A stretch of DNA of 64,000 nucleotides from Klebsiella variicola (GTDB taxonomy: Bacteria; Pseudomonadota; Gammaproteobacteria; Enterobacterales; Enterobacteriaceae): positions 5,084,001-5,148,000 of the forward strand of contig NZ_CP010523.2 of NCBI RefSeq assembly GCF_000828055.2, written 5' to 3'. The position numbers were made by a program, and so were the translations under genes. The notes under the pieces were generated by a model. The model worked only from the letters and a program-made list of their open reading frames with translations, was not told where the DNA came from and ran no database searches. Shown piece by piece: positions 52,628 to 61,794 of this stretch; positions within the stretch are counted from its first letter, which is position 1, and the number at the start of each line of letters is the position of its first letter.

Positions 52628-53317
52628 CTAAAACAGCAGCCAGCGCACTAACGGCGCCGCCAGCACCACCACTACGCCAGACAGCATCATCACCAGGCTG
52701 GCCACCACGCCCTCCTGCTGGCCCAGCTCATAGGAGCGCGCCGTCCCGGCACCATGGGAAGCCGCGCCGAACCCGGCTCCTTTCGCCATCCCTTCCCGGA
52801 TAGCCAGGCGTAAAAACAGCATATCCCCCACCGCCATGCCAAAGACGCCGGTGATCACCACAAACAGCGCCACCAGATCGGGCTGACCACCGAGCGGTTT
52901 CGCCGCCGCCAGCGCAAAGGGCGTGGTCACCGAGCGCACCGCCAGGCTGCGCTGGATTTCATCAGACAACATCAATCCGCGCGCCAGCCATACGGAGCTG
53001 GTCACCGCCACCACCACCGCCGTTACCACCCCGGCGCTGAGCGACATCCAGTGGCGTTTGATCACCGCGACATTTTCATAGACCGGGACGGCAAAGGCGA
53101 TAGTGGCGGGGCCCAGCAGCCACAGCAGCCAGTGGGTCTCTCCCATATAGCTCTGATAAGAGATATGGCCCAGCACCAGGATCAGCACCAGCAGGATCGG
53201 CGTGAACACCAGCGGCATCAGCGGCAGTTTATGAAAACGGCGATACAGTCTTTTATTGGCGTAATAGAGACCCAGCGTCGCCACCAGACACAGGACGCTC
53301 AGCATGACATCATTCAT
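52628..53317 (-). CDS. CidB/LrgB-family membrane protein
   Basis: A 229-residue multispan protein of the LrgB/CidB family, with RSVTTPFALAAAKPLGG, ITGVFGMAVGDMLFLRLAI and GAASHGAGTARSYELG as conserved blocks. With its CidA/LrgA-like partner it is thought to form a holin/antiholin-like or organic-acid-transport pair. The ATG overlaps the partner stop (ATGA). The order A-B and the linked LysR gene resemble the cidABR arrangement. Confidence 0.88.
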   Translation of the reverse strand: MNDVMLSVLCLVATLGLYYANKRLYRRFHKLPLMPLVFTPILLVLILVLGHISYQSYMGETHWLLWLLGPATIAFAVPVYENVAVIKRHWMSLSAGVVTAVVVAVTSSVWLARGLMLSDEIQRSLAVRSVTTPFALAAAKPLGGQPDLVALFVVITGVFGMAVGDMLFLRLAIREGMAKGAGFGAASHGAGTARSYELGQQEGVVASLVMMLSGVVVVLAAPLVRWLLF

Positions 53318-53721
53318 TTTTTTAGCCGGCTCACTTCGTAACGGTAAACCCTGTCGACGACCCAGGCCGTCGCGCCGAGCACCATCAGCGTGCTTAAGGC
53401 GATCACCAGGAAAATCCGCCAGCCATCAACCATCAGCAGCTGGGTATAATTGACCACCGCGACCACCGCCGGGACGAAAAACAGCAGCATCTCCGCCAGC
53501 AGCCAGCGGGCGCCGGCGCGAACCCAGCTCAGGGGGATCACCCGGCAGACGATCAGCAGCAGGAGCATCACCATGCCGACCAGGTTAGCCGGCAGGGGTA
53601 CCTGCCACCTGTTCACCAGATATTGCGCAAAAATAAATAACCCGACATAAAGAAGCACCTGCAGCGGGATTTGAAGACGCTGCGCCACGGCGGGGGCAAC
53701 GCGAGCTGGCGCGAAGGCCAT
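53314..53721 (-). CDS. CidA/LrgA-family membrane protein
   Basis: A 135-residue holin-like protein with four membrane segments, LPANLVGMVMLLLLI and LLFFVPAVVAVVNY being the signature blocks. Members influence murein hydrolase release, pyruvate or acetate-related metabolism, or both. It starts with ATG 53721 and lies divergent from the LysR regulator across 105 bases. Confidence 0.88.
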   Translation of the reverse strand: MAFAPARVAPAVAQRLQIPLQVLLYVGLFIFAQYLVNRWQVPLPANLVGMVMLLLLIVCRVIPLSWVRAGARWLLAEMLLFFVPAVVAVVNYTQLLMVDGWRIFLVIALSTLMVLGATAWVVDRVYRYEVSRLKK

Positions 53722-53826
53722 GAGCGATATTCCTGAAAAAAAGAAGTCAGGGGTGCAGTATAGAGAGCCGCCGAAGCGGACAGAAATGAATTAAAATCAT
53801 CGCAGGTATAGTCTCAGGGAATAATT

Positions 53827-54708
53827 ATGGATATCCGAACGCTGCGCTATTTCGTTGAAGTGGTTCGTCAGCAGAGTTTTACTCGCGCGGCGGAAAAGCT
53901 GTTCGTCACACAGCCCACCATCAGCAAGATGCTCAAAAATCTCGAAGATGAACTGAACTGCACGCTGTTGATCCGCGATGGCCGTAAACTGCTGCTCACC
54001 GATACCGGGCGCGTTGTTTTTGAACGCGGCCAGGCGATCCTTGGCGAGTTCAGCCAGCTGGAGTCAGAACTGAGCGATATCAACCACCTGCATAAAGGGG
54101 TGCTGCGGCTTGGCATTCCACCGATGGTCGGAATGCTGATGGCGGAGCCGATCAGCCGCTTCCGCGAGCGCTACCCGGGCGTCGAGCTGAAAATCGCCGA
54201 GTTTGGCGGCCTGACGGTCCAGCAGGCGGTCAGCAACGGCGAGCTCGATATGGCGATGACCGCCCTGCCCATCGAAGAGGGTAGCCACCTCACCACCCTG
54301 CCGTTGTTCAACCACCCGCTGTGCGTCCTGACGCCAAGAACCGCGCCGTGGGAGGGCGTGACCTCGCTCTCGCCGGCCGAGCTGGCGGCGTATCCGCTGG
54401 TCATCTACAACGAAGAATTTGCCCTCAGCCAGCAGCTGATGCGCCTGTTTGCCGAGCATGACGTAAAGCCGCGTATCGCGGTGCGCAGCGGCCAGTGGGA
54501 TTTTCTCGCCGCGATGGTGCAGGCCGGCATTGGCGTGGCGATCCTGCCCGAGCCGATTTGCCAGCGTCTCGACCCGCAGAACTTTTGCTGGATCCCATTG
54601 CAAAGCGAGCTGCGCTGGGAGCTGGGGATGATTTGGCGGGAGGGCGTGTATATGTCGCGCAGCGCTGAGGCCTGGCTGGCGTGCAGTAAAGCGTTCTGGC
54701 TGGAATAA
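53827..54708 (+). CDS. LysR-family regulator (CidR-like)
   Basis: A 293-residue LysR protein: an N-terminal winged helix (MDIRTLRYFVEVVRQQSFTR, FVTQPTISKMLKNLE) and a periplasmic-binding-like effector domain. It is divergent from the CidA/CidB-like pair, so it most likely controls them; in staphylococci the LysR protein CidR activates cidABC in response to carbon overflow. A repeat-rich stretch follows the gene. Confidence 0.87.
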   Translation: MDIRTLRYFVEVVRQQSFTRAAEKLFVTQPTISKMLKNLEDELNCTLLIRDGRKLLLTDTGRVVFERGQAILGEFSQLESELSDINHLHKGVLRLGIPPMVGMLMAEPISRFRERYPGVELKIAEFGGLTVQQAVSNGELDMAMTALPIEEGSHLTTLPLFNHPLCVLTPRTAPWEGVTSLSPAELAAYPLVIYNEEFALSQQLMRLFAEHDVKPRIAVRSGQWDFLAAMVQAGIGVAILPEPICQRLDPQNFCWIPLQSELRWELGMIWREGVYMSRSAEAWLACSKAFWLE

Positions 54709-54743
54709 TTCCCTGGTGACAACGCATTTCACAGAGGAATGGG

Positions 54744-54867
54744 TAACCCGGGTCAGGCGCTTGCGCCGCTGCCCGGGTTTCCCCCGGTCGCGCTAACGCT
54801 TACCGGGGCGACACATTTACTGCAGTCTCGCCAGTAGCCCGAATAAGCGTCGCGCTATCCGGACTAA
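54744..54867. repeat. REP-like palindromes between the LysR gene and yjcE
   Basis: AACCCGGG (54745-54752) and CCCGGGTT (54772-54779) bracket GCGCTTGCGC. A second palindrome CCCCGGT/ACCGGGG (54783-54808) follows, and then a degenerate AGTAGCCCGAATAAGCG...CTATCCGG unit. These are related to the elements at 9690 and 39283. Confidence 0.75.
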
Positions 54868-54870
54868 AGG

Positions 54871-56517
54871 TTATTGATCTTCGATTAACAGCGCTTCCAG
54901 CAGGTCGAGATCGTGCAGCAGCTTCTGCAGCGTCTCGTTACTGATCTGCCGGGTGGCGCGCAGGTGATACAGCTCTCCACGCTCGGAGCGCAGCGCCGCC
55001 AGGCGGAAGCGACGCTCCAGACTCTCCTCCAGCATAGAGGTCTCCACGTCGTTACGACCATCGGCGCGCCGGCGCAGGTTACCGATCACCCGCGAACTGA
55101 CTTCGGTCAGCAGCTGATTATCGATATTCTCTTTGGTATCCGCCGCCAGGCGCTCTTCCATCTTCTGGATCGCCACAATCGCCACGTCTGCCGTCGCTGC
55201 GCGCGCCAGCCGTTCCTCTTTCCGCTGCTGCACGTTGTCACTGGATTCAATGTGGCGCAGCAGGATCGGCAGCGCTATCACCCCGACGAACAGCGAGAAC
55301 AGGATCACCCCGGCGGCGAGGAAAATCAGCTCATAGCGCGCCGGGAAAACATTCCCGTCCGGCAGCAACAGCGGAATCGAGAGCACACCGGCGAGGGTAA
55401 TCGCCCCGCGCACCCCGGCCACAGAGGAGATCAGCAGCTCGCGGGTGGTCCAGGAGCCAAACTCCATCGGTTTCTTCTTCAGGAAGCGCTGACTAAGCTT
55501 ACGCATCGACCACAGCCAGCCAAAACGCACCAGCATCAGCGCGGCATAGATCAGGATGATGTCGGTAAACAGCATCCAGGTCTCGACGTTGGGGTCAGCT
55601 TCCGCCGCCACCAGCGAGCTGGAGAGGATATCCGGCAGCTGTAGGCCCAACAGCAGGAAGACCATGCCGTTGAAGACAAATTCCAGCATCGCCCAGGTGC
55701 TGTTGGCGCGCAGACGCATGGCCAACGGCGCGGTACGCATCACGCCGGAACGGGTGATGGTCATCCCCGCCGCCACCGCCGCCAGGATACCGGAGACACC
55801 GATATGTTCGGCAATCAGATAGGAGGCAAACGGCAGCAGGAACAGCAGGACAATCTGCGTGGCGGGTTCATCCCCGCCCCAGCGGCTGAGGAAACGCATC
55901 GAACGGCCATACGACCAGCTCACCACAAACCCGGCCAGCACGCCGCCGATCGCCACCTTCAGAAATTCTACGGTCGCGCCGCCAACGGTGAAGACCATAG
56001 TGCCCATCGCCACCGCGACGGCAAACTTGAGCGAAACCAGACCAGAGGCGTCGTTCATTAACGCCTCCCCCTGCAGAATGCCCATGATTTTTTTCGGTAT
56101 CCGCCCTTCCCCGACGATGCCGGAGAGCGCCACGGCATCGGTCGGCGAGAGTACGGCCGCCAGCGCGAACGCCGGGATCAGCGGAATGCCAGGCACAATC
56201 CAGTAGATCAGAAAGCCGATGCCGACCACCGTCACGACCACCAGCGCCAGCGCCAGACCAAGGATCTCCCGCCCGTGTTCAATAAACTCACGGGTCGGCG
56301 TTTTCCAGCCGTCGGCGAACAGCAGCGGCGGGATAAACAGGACCAGAAACAGCTCTGGATCAAATTCAACGTGCAAACCGAAGGTCGGCCATGCCAGAAG
56401 CGCGCCAATGGCGATTTGCATCAGTGGGAGTGGAACCTGAAAGGGCAGTACACGCGTCACTACCCCGGACAGTGAGACCACGAGGGTCATGATGAGGATG
56501 GTAAAGAATATTTCCAT
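54871..56517 (-). CDS. yjcE: Na+/H+ antiporter YjcE (CPA1 family)
   Basis: A 548-residue cation:proton antiporter. Twelve or so membrane segments include LSPTDAVALSGIVGEGRIPKK and the ND motif region GEALMNDASGLVSLK. The long hydrophilic C-terminus (about 420-548) is partly helical and acidic. It is like E. coli YjcE in length and neighbourhood. The transported cation is unproven. Confidence 0.9.
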   Translation of the reverse strand: MEIFFTILIMTLVVSLSGVVTRVLPFQVPLPLMQIAIGALLAWPTFGLHVEFDPELFLVLFIPPLLFADGWKTPTREFIEHGREILGLALALVVVTVVGIGFLIYWIVPGIPLIPAFALAAVLSPTDAVALSGIVGEGRIPKKIMGILQGEALMNDASGLVSLKFAVAVAMGTMVFTVGGATVEFLKVAIGGVLAGFVVSWSYGRSMRFLSRWGGDEPATQIVLLFLLPFASYLIAEHIGVSGILAAVAAGMTITRSGVMRTAPLAMRLRANSTWAMLEFVFNGMVFLLLGLQLPDILSSSLVAAEADPNVETWMLFTDIILIYAALMLVRFGWLWSMRKLSQRFLKKKPMEFGSWTTRELLISSVAGVRGAITLAGVLSIPLLLPDGNVFPARYELIFLAAGVILFSLFVGVIALPILLRHIESSDNVQQRKEERLARAATADVAIVAIQKMEERLAADTKENIDNQLLTEVSSRVIGNLRRRADGRNDVETSMLEESLERRFRLAALRSERGELYHLRATRQISNETLQKLLHDLDLLEALLIEDQ

Positions 56518-56626
56518 GTGTTCCCTGTTTGCTGCGTTTTCTTTTATACCTGTGAGGCGTCGTGCCTGTGAATCATACGCTACCCAGATTAACGCAAATG
56601 GAAACAGGATGTGGCTTAAAAATAAA

Positions 56627-56648
56627 ACGGGCGGCCTGAGCCGCCCGT
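56627..56648 (-). terminator. Terminator of ghxP
   Basis: Perfect 9-bp stem ACGGGCGGC/GCCGCCCGT with a CTGA loop. On the - strand it is followed by TTTATTTTT, placing an intrinsic terminator just after ghxP. Confidence 0.9.
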
Positions 56649-56664
56649 GAGGAGCACGAAGGGT

Positions 56665-58014
56665 TTAAATCGCCCAACCGCCCGCGTAAAACGCCACCAG
56701 CGCCACGGCGATAATTACCGTACCGAGGTTCAGCTTGCGCCACTCGCCGGAGACCAGACGGCCAATCACCAGGGTAGCGAAACCGATCATGATGCCGGTC
56801 ACGATGTTACAGGTCAGCACGATAAACACCGCGGTGATCAGGCCAGCCATCGCGTCAACGAAGTCGTTGAAATCGATTTTTGCCACGTTGCTCAGCATCA
56901 GCAGGCCGACGTACATCAGCGCCGGCGCGGTCGCGTAGGCCGGTACCAGATAAGAGAGCGGGGAGAGGAACAGGATCAGCAGGAACAGGACACCGACCGT
57001 CACCGCGGTCAGACCGGTTTTACCGCCAGCCGCGGTACCCGCCGCCGATTCGATATACACTGCCGCTGGCGCCGCGCCAACTAAACCGGAGAAGACGCTG
57101 CTCAGGGAGTCGGTGGTCAACGCTTTACCGCCGTTGATGATCTGTCCGTCTTTGTCCAGCAGGTTTGCCTGGCCGGCCACCGCGCGGATAGTACCGGTGG
57201 CGTCAAAGACCGCCGTCATCACCAGCGCCAGCACGCTGGGCAGCACGACCGGGTTCAGCGCGCCGATGATGTCGAGGCTGCCGATCAGCGAGTTGCCTTT
57301 ATCATCGCTCAGGGATGGCATGGCGAAAATACCGGAGAAATGGACGTTCGGATCGAAAATCAGGCCCACAATCGACACGCCAATAATGGTCAGCAGAATA
57401 CCGCCCGGCACCTTCATTTTTTCCAGACCAATGATCACCGCGAGGCCAATCAGCGACATCACCACCGGGAAGCTGGCAAATTTGCCCAGCGCCACCGGCA
57501 GACCGTCCAGCGGATTTTTGATCACCAGACCAACGCCGTTGGCGGCGATCAGCAGCAGGAACAGGCCAATCCCGATCCCGGTACCATGCGCCACGCCCTG
57601 CGGCAGGTTGCGCAAGATCCAGCTGCGGATGCCGGTCGCGGAAATCACCGTGAACAGGACACCCATCAGGAATACTGCGCCGAGGGCCACCGGAATACTG
57701 ATCTGCTGCCCCAGCACCAGGCTAAAGGCGGTGAAGGCGGTCAACGAAATGGCGCAGCCGATAGCCATCGGCAGATTTGCCCATAACCCCATCACCAGCG
57801 AGCCAACGCCCGCCACCAGACAGGTCGAGACAAACACCGCGGCCGGCGGGAAGCCCGCTTTACCGAGCATGCCCGGCACCACGATGACGGAGTAAACCAT
57901 CGCCAGAAAGGTAGTAAGACCTGCAACAATCTCCTGACGCACGGTGCTACCGCGCGCCGAAATTTTAAACCAGGCGTCTAATGAACCGCCGGTACGCGCT
58001 GAAGGCGTAGACAT
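56665..58014 (-). CDS. ghxP: Guanine/hypoxanthine permease GhxP
   Basis: A 449-residue AzgA-type purine importer (formerly yjcD) driven by the proton gradient. It starts [18 protein letters not shown] at ATG 58014; a further in-frame extension to 58071 is not used. [39 protein letters not shown] and [17 protein letters not shown] are the family blocks. Upstream there are three PurR-box-like palindromes, fitting purine repression. Confidence 0.94.
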   Translation of the reverse strand: MSTPSARTGGSLDAWFKISARGSTVRQEIVAGLTTFLAMVYSVIVVPGMLGKAGFPPAAVFVSTCLVAGVGSLVMGLWANLPMAIGCAISLTAFTAFSLVLGQQISIPVALGAVFLMGVLFTVISATGIRSWILRNLPQGVAHGTGIGIGLFLLLIAANGVGLVIKNPLDGLPVALGKFASFPVVMSLIGLAVIIGLEKMKVPGGILLTIIGVSIVGLIFDPNVHFSGIFAMPSLSDDKGNSLIGSLDIIGALNPVVLPSVLALVMTAVFDATGTIRAVAGQANLLDKDGQIINGGKALTTDSLSSVFSGLVGAAPAAVYIESAAGTAAGGKTGLTAVTVGVLFLLILFLSPLSYLVPAYATAPALMYVGLLMLSNVAKIDFNDFVDAMAGLITAVFIVLTCNIVTGIMIGFATLVIGRLVSGEWRKLNLGTVIIAVALVAFYAGGWAI

Positions 58015-58127
58015 AGAAAACTTCCCCTGAAAATTTTTATTGTTCGTTGATATGCGTGGTGGACCCTCCACTGCCAGTTAAACGCGATCTCCTTGTACCG
58101 AATCGCAGCGCCAGGGGGGCTGCAAAA

Positions 58128-58143
58128 AAGCAAACGTTTAACT
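58128..58143 (-). promoter_or_regulatory. Candidate PurR operator 1 for ghxP
   Basis: AAGCAAACGTTTAACT matches the PurR consensus ANGCAANCGNTTNCNT at all but one position. It lies about 115 bases before the ghxP start. Confidence 0.65.
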
Positions 58144-58217
58144 CCGCGCATACACTACGGTGTGTCAACCTTATCTCCTCCCCCTGGATAGCAGAAAAAA
58201 GAGGGAGCAAAACAGAA

Positions 58218-58233
58218 AGGCAAACGATTATCC
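58218..58233 (-). promoter_or_regulatory. Candidate PurR operator 2
   Basis: AGGCAAACGATTATCC matches the PurR consensus with two mismatches in the right half. It is in the same 390-base region between ghxP and the GST gene. Confidence 0.4.
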
Positions 58234-58316
58234 GGCCTTTAGATAACCCTTTTCAACCGATGTTTATCGTATTTCGCTAAATTTCGCTTATGACGAGCAG
58301 AAAATAACCAGACGAT

Positions 58317-58332
58317 GCGCAAACGTTATCGT
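58317..58332 (-). promoter_or_regulatory. Candidate PurR operator 3
   Basis: GCGCAAACGTTATCGT retains the GCAAACGTT core with two mismatches. It is the farthest of the three from ghxP, so it may be a spurious or auxiliary site. The remaining sequence 58234-58404 shows no gene. Confidence 0.35.
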
Positions 58333-58404
58333 CTATGCGCAATCCGCTAACAAATTTTTAGTGAGTTGCTTTCATTTGTCGGCGTCATCGGATCCGCTGA
58401 TACC

Positions 58405-59073
58405 TCAGGCGCCGGGTAAGGTGAAGGGACCGCCGCGCTCGATGGCCCGCTGCCAGGCCGGACGCTGCTCCACCCGCTGTCGCCAGGCCTCAATATGGAC
58501 AAGGTCATGCACGCCACCGCGCGCCAACAGCGCCATCACCGGGAAGCTCATCTGGATATCGGCCATACTTAGACGCTCGCCGGCAAACCATGGCCGCGTG
58601 GCAAGATGGTCGTCAATAAACCGCGCATGGGTGGCCAGCTGGGGATCCAGCCACGCTTTCTGAATGCCCTTGCCCAGCAGGGCGCCCAGCGAGCGGACGC
58701 CAAAGGGCACAGGGGGTTTACCCAGGCTGGCGAACACCAGCTTCATTAACAGCAGCGGCATCAGCGAGCCTTCGGCATAGTGCAGCCAGAAGCGGTACTG
58801 CAGTTTGTCCTCTATCGCCTGCGGCTTCAGCAGCCCGCCGCTGTCCCAGGTCTCCTGCAAATACTCGAGAATGGCCCCGGACTCCGCCAGCACATAGCCG
58901 TTGTCTTCCAGCACCGGCGATTTCCCCAACGGATGGACTTTCTTCAGCGCCGCCGGCGCCAGCATCGACTTTTCCCGCTGATAGCGGACTATCTGATAAG
59001 GCAGCTGCAGCTCTTCCAGTGCCCACAGTACGCGTTGCGATCGTGATTGATTAAGATGGTGTACCGTCAGCAT
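58405..59073 (-). CDS. Glutathione S-transferase family protein
   Basis: A 222-residue GST-like protein. The thioredoxin-like N-terminal domain starts MLTVHHLNQSRSQRVLWALEEL with the catalytic-type Ser/Arg cluster and the LGKSPVLEDNGYVLAESGAI cis-Pro/ES motif, and a helical C-terminal domain includes RPWFAGERLSMADI. ATG 59073 with GGGAGAGG before it is used instead of an upstream ATG at 59097. It is next to soxR, a position I recall for a GST in Salmonella. Confidence 0.87.
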   Translation of the reverse strand: MLTVHHLNQSRSQRVLWALEELQLPYQIVRYQREKSMLAPAALKKVHPLGKSPVLEDNGYVLAESGAILEYLQETWDSGGLLKPQAIEDKLQYRFWLHYAEGSLMPLLLMKLVFASLGKPPVPFGVRSLGALLGKGIQKAWLDPQLATHARFIDDHLATRPWFAGERLSMADIQMSFPVMALLARGGVHDLVHIEAWRQRVEQRPAWQRAIERGGPFTLPGA

Positions 59074-59183
59074 GGGCCTCTCCCGTGGTTTGTTCAAATT
59101 AACTATAGGAACAGGCGCTCATTGCCGGGAAAATTTCGGCAAAATAGTGAGGAAAAAATGACGGCAGCTGCCATAGTTAAAGT

Positions 59184-59331
59184 GTCGACGCAAACCGGAA
59201 CCTCCATCAACAGATTGCGCAATACTGAGGGACGTCGATGTCGGGGGAAACCCTCTCGTGAACCAGCGAGATAATGCGAAAGACAAAGACCGGAAAACAA
59301 CTAAAGCGCCCAGTTGTGGCGCTTTAGTTTT
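59184..59331 (+). ncRNA. sraL: Probable small RNA SraL (RyjA)
   Basis: The gene-poor stretch between the GST gene and soxR is where enterobacteria encode SraL, on the strand opposite soxR. A CATAGTTAA -10-like element near 59172 could start a transcript near 59184. The transcript would end in the hairpin CTAAAGCGCC/GGCGCTTTAG (59301-59327) followed by TTTTATT, a Rho-independent end typical of Hfq-dependent RNAs. In Salmonella SraL is sigma-S dependent and targets tig and rho. Assignment rests on synteny and structure, and the 5' end is estimated. Confidence 0.6.
59301..59331. terminator. Terminator hairpin at the soxR 3' end / SraL end
   Basis: Stem CTAAAGCGCC/GGCGCTTTAG with a 7-base loop, followed by TTTTATTA on the + strand. 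On the - strand the tail is TTGTTTTC, so it can also help terminate soxR. Confidence 0.75.
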
Positions 59332-59332
59332 A

Positions 59333-59791
59333 TTATTCCTCTTCCAGCAGCCGGGCGCCGGTCCCCTCTTCCCCCAGCTTATCGCCCGGGTTGCGCAGCG
59401 GGCAGTCGCGCCGTGATAAACAGCCGCAGCCGATACAGCCGTCGAGCTGGTCGCGCAACGCCGTCAGGGTATGAATACGCCGGTCCAGCTCCTCACGCCA
59501 CTGCGATGACAGCATCTTCCACTCTTTTGCGCTGAGGTTGTGCCCTTCCGGCAGTACGCCAAACGCGTCGCCGATGGTCGCCAGCGGGATGCCGATGCGT
59601 TGCGCAATTTTGATAATCGCCACCGCGCGCAGGACATCGCGCCGGTAGCGCCGCTGGTTGCCGGCATTCCGCTGGCTATGGATCAGGCCTTTACTCTCAT
59701 AAAAATGGAGAGCCGAGACCGCCACGCCGGTTCGTTTTGCCACTTCCCCGGGCGTCAGCAGCATTTTGATGCGGGGTGATTTCTTTTCCAT
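59333..59791 (-). CDS. soxR: Redox-sensitive regulator SoxR
   Basis: A 152-residue MerR-family protein with a 2Fe-2S cluster that senses redox-cycling drugs and nitric oxide and activates soxS. The winged helix starts [20 protein letters not shown], the dimer helix follows, and the cluster ligands are C119, C122, C124 and C130 in [12 protein letters not shown], all conserved. It is divergent from soxS with the SoxR box between. Confidence 0.97.
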   Translation of the reverse strand: MEKKSPRIKMLLTPGEVAKRTGVAVSALHFYESKGLIHSQRNAGNQRRYRRDVLRAVAIIKIAQRIGIPLATIGDAFGVLPEGHNLSAKEWKMLSSQWREELDRRIHTLTALRDQLDGCIGCGCLSRRDCPLRNPGDKLGEEGTGARLLEEE

Positions 59792-59798
59792 AAAGCGC

Positions 59799-59829
59799 TT
59801 TACCTCAAGTTAACTTGAGGAATTATACT
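59799..59829 (+). promoter_or_regulatory. soxS promoter with SoxR box
   Basis: CCTCAAGTTAACTTGAGG (59803-59820) is a perfect 18-bp palindrome, the SoxR operator. It lies between TTTACC (59799-59804) and TATACT (59824-59829), a 19-base spacer that is too long for RNA polymerase until SoxR distorts it. Confidence 0.95.
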
Positions 59830-59875
59830 CGCCCGCAGACAAAACGACGAATCGAGAATTGAGAGAGGCCGCTTT

Positions 59876-60205
59876 ATGTCCCATCAGGATATTATTCAAA
59901 CACTGATTGAATGGATTGATGAACATATCGATCAACCACTTAACATTGATATAGTCGCCAGAAAGTCAGGATACTCGAAATGGTATCTGCAGCGGATGTT
60001 CCGTACCGTAATGCATCAGACGCTGGGTGATTATATTCGTCAGCGCCGCCTGCTGCTGGCGGCGGAAGCGTTGCGAACCACTCAGCGACCTATCTTTGAT
60101 ATCGCGATGGATCTGGGCTACGTCTCGCAGCAAACCTTCTCCCGGGTGTTCCGCCGCGAGTTCGACCGCACTCCCAGCGACTACCGCCATCAGATCTCCG
60201 CGTGA
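59876..60205 (+). CDS. soxS: Superoxide-response activator SoxS
   Basis: A 109-residue AraC-family activator with only the two-HTH DNA-binding domain (NIDIVARKSGYSKWYLQRMF and FDIAMDLGYVSQQTFSRVFR). It switches on the superoxide regulon, efflux and multidrug-resistance genes. Its last 16 bases overlap the end of the convergent pdeC gene. It is driven by the SoxR-controlled promoter upstream. Confidence 0.96.
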   Translation: MSHQDIIQTLIEWIDEHIDQPLNIDIVARKSGYSKWYLQRMFRTVMHQTLGDYIRQRRLLLAAEALRTTQRPIFDIAMDLGYVSQQTFSRVFRREFDRTPSDYRHQISA

Positions 60206-61794
60206 CGCGGCGGCTGAGGCCTGCTTATGGGCGTGGGAGCATTCGCTAACCACTGCATAAACTCCCGCGCCGGCATGGCTTTCGCAAACAGCCAGCCCTG
60301 ACAAAATTGCACGCCGCGCTTGTAGAGCCAGCTTACCTGCTCCGGGGTCTCCACCCCTTCCGCGATAGTTTTTAAACGCAGCCCGCGCGCCATCTCAATG
60401 ATGTGCTCAGCGATCAGATGGCTGGTGTTGTTGGTGGTCAGCGTATCAACGAAGGTTTTATCGATTTTGAGGATATCGACATTCAGCGCGTGCAGATTAT
60501 GCAGATTCGAGTAGCCGGTACCGAAATCATCGATCGCAATCTCATAGCCTGCTTCGCGGAACGCCTGGATCACCGGCGTCGTTTTCGCCACGTCGATAAA
60601 CCCGCGCTCGGTCACTTCGATTTTGATCTGTCCGATGCAGACCGCATAGCTGTGCGCTTTCTCACTGATCTGTGAAATCAGCCGCGCCGAGTGGAAATCG
60701 GACGCAGAGAGATTGATCGCCACATACAGCTGCGGATGGCTGGCAAGAAACTCACCCATTTCATAAAACAGCTCATCCACCACGTAGTCCGTGATCTGGG
60801 CAATCATGCCTTCATTTTCCGCCAGCGGGATAAACTCCGCCGGGTTCATCACCGGGCCATCAAACCCCGGCCATCGCAGTAGCGCCTCCGCCCCGACGCA
60901 GCGGTTATTTTTAATATCGATAATCGGCTGGTAGTGCAGCCGCAGCTGGCGGCAGCTCAGAGCCCGCTGTAGCATATTGCGCGGCGAGTGATACTGGCGG
61001 CGGGTTCGTGTCCACACCAGCACCAGTAAAATACTGCAAATGATCCCCAGCGGCAGCGTCAGGCTCGCCTGGTCACAGAAGTTGTGGTAGTAGCTGGCCC
61101 GGGAGGTGGACATGATGACCGCGATCGGCCGGATAGCGGAGCGGGCTATCGTATACACCCGACCATTCTGATTAAAAAAAGCATCGCCTTCGCGAATTAA
61201 CGCCTGGAGTTCGGCGGGCTCAACATTATTACTCAGCGAGAAAAAGAGGTTGGTTTTAGTATCGAAAACGCCATAGGCTAAATCGCGGTCGCTGGCAATC
61301 ACCGAGCTGAACGAGTAGGGGTTGACCACCACCACATAGGGCCCCTTCTGCATATAATTCATGGCAAAGCCCGGGTAAAACGGCGTATCCCGATAGTAGT
61401 AAATCGCCACATCCGGCTTTTTGGTGTAATTCGCCGCGGGCATCCGCCAGCCGGTCTCGGGATGAGCGGACGTTGAACAGATAAAGCGCTGACCGTTGGC
61501 GTAGATCAGATCTTCTACATACAGCAGACCGCGAACAATATGCAGTAAATAACGCTGGTGCTCCGCTGAGCATAGCTCACCACGATACTGGCTGGCTTTA
61601 AACCGCGCCTGATCCGCTTCCCGGATGACCATTTCTGTTTTTTGCAGCGCCAGCTGCGAAAATGAGTGCAATTGATCAATGGTTTCGGCTTTGGCCCGCA
61701 GCTGGGCAAACCACAATGCCAACATCACCGGCAATAAAATAACCAGCCCCATTCCGACAAGTCTGAGCGCCTTATGCGGCGCACTGTCAGCCAT
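60190..61794 (-). CDS. pdeC: Cyclic di-GMP phosphodiesterase PdeC (YjcC)
   Basis: A 534-residue membrane enzyme: an N-terminal membrane segment, a periplasmic CSS domain (about 40-240, with GELCSAEH and the FICSTS motif) and a second membrane segment. A cytoplasmic EAL domain has GAEALLRW, VAINLSASDF, EVTERGFI, IDDFGTGYSNL and LKIDKTFV, all needed for catalysis. In E. coli, oxidation state of the CSS cysteines controls it. Adjacency and 3' overlap with soxS fits an oxidative-stress link to cyclic di-GMP, which in turn would affect PgaCD. Confidence 0.94.
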   Translation of the reverse strand: MADSAPHKALRLVGMGLVILLPVMLALWFAQLRAKAETIDQLHSFSQLALQKTEMVIREADQARFKASQYRGELCSAEHQRYLLHIVRGLLYVEDLIYANGQRFICSTSAHPETGWRMPAANYTKKPDVAIYYYRDTPFYPGFAMNYMQKGPYVVVVNPYSFSSVIASDRDLAYGVFDTKTNLFFSLSNNVEPAELQALIREGDAFFNQNGRVYTIARSAIRPIAVIMSTSRASYYHNFCDQASLTLPLGIICSILLVLVWTRTRRQYHSPRNMLQRALSCRQLRLHYQPIIDIKNNRCVGAEALLRWPGFDGPVMNPAEFIPLAENEGMIAQITDYVVDELFYEMGEFLASHPQLYVAINLSASDFHSARLISQISEKAHSYAVCIGQIKIEVTERGFIDVAKTTPVIQAFREAGYEIAIDDFGTGYSNLHNLHALNVDILKIDKTFVDTLTTNNTSHLIAEHIIEMARGLRLKTIAEGVETPEQVSWLYKRGVQFCQGWLFAKAMPAREFMQWLANAPTPISRPQPPRHAEI

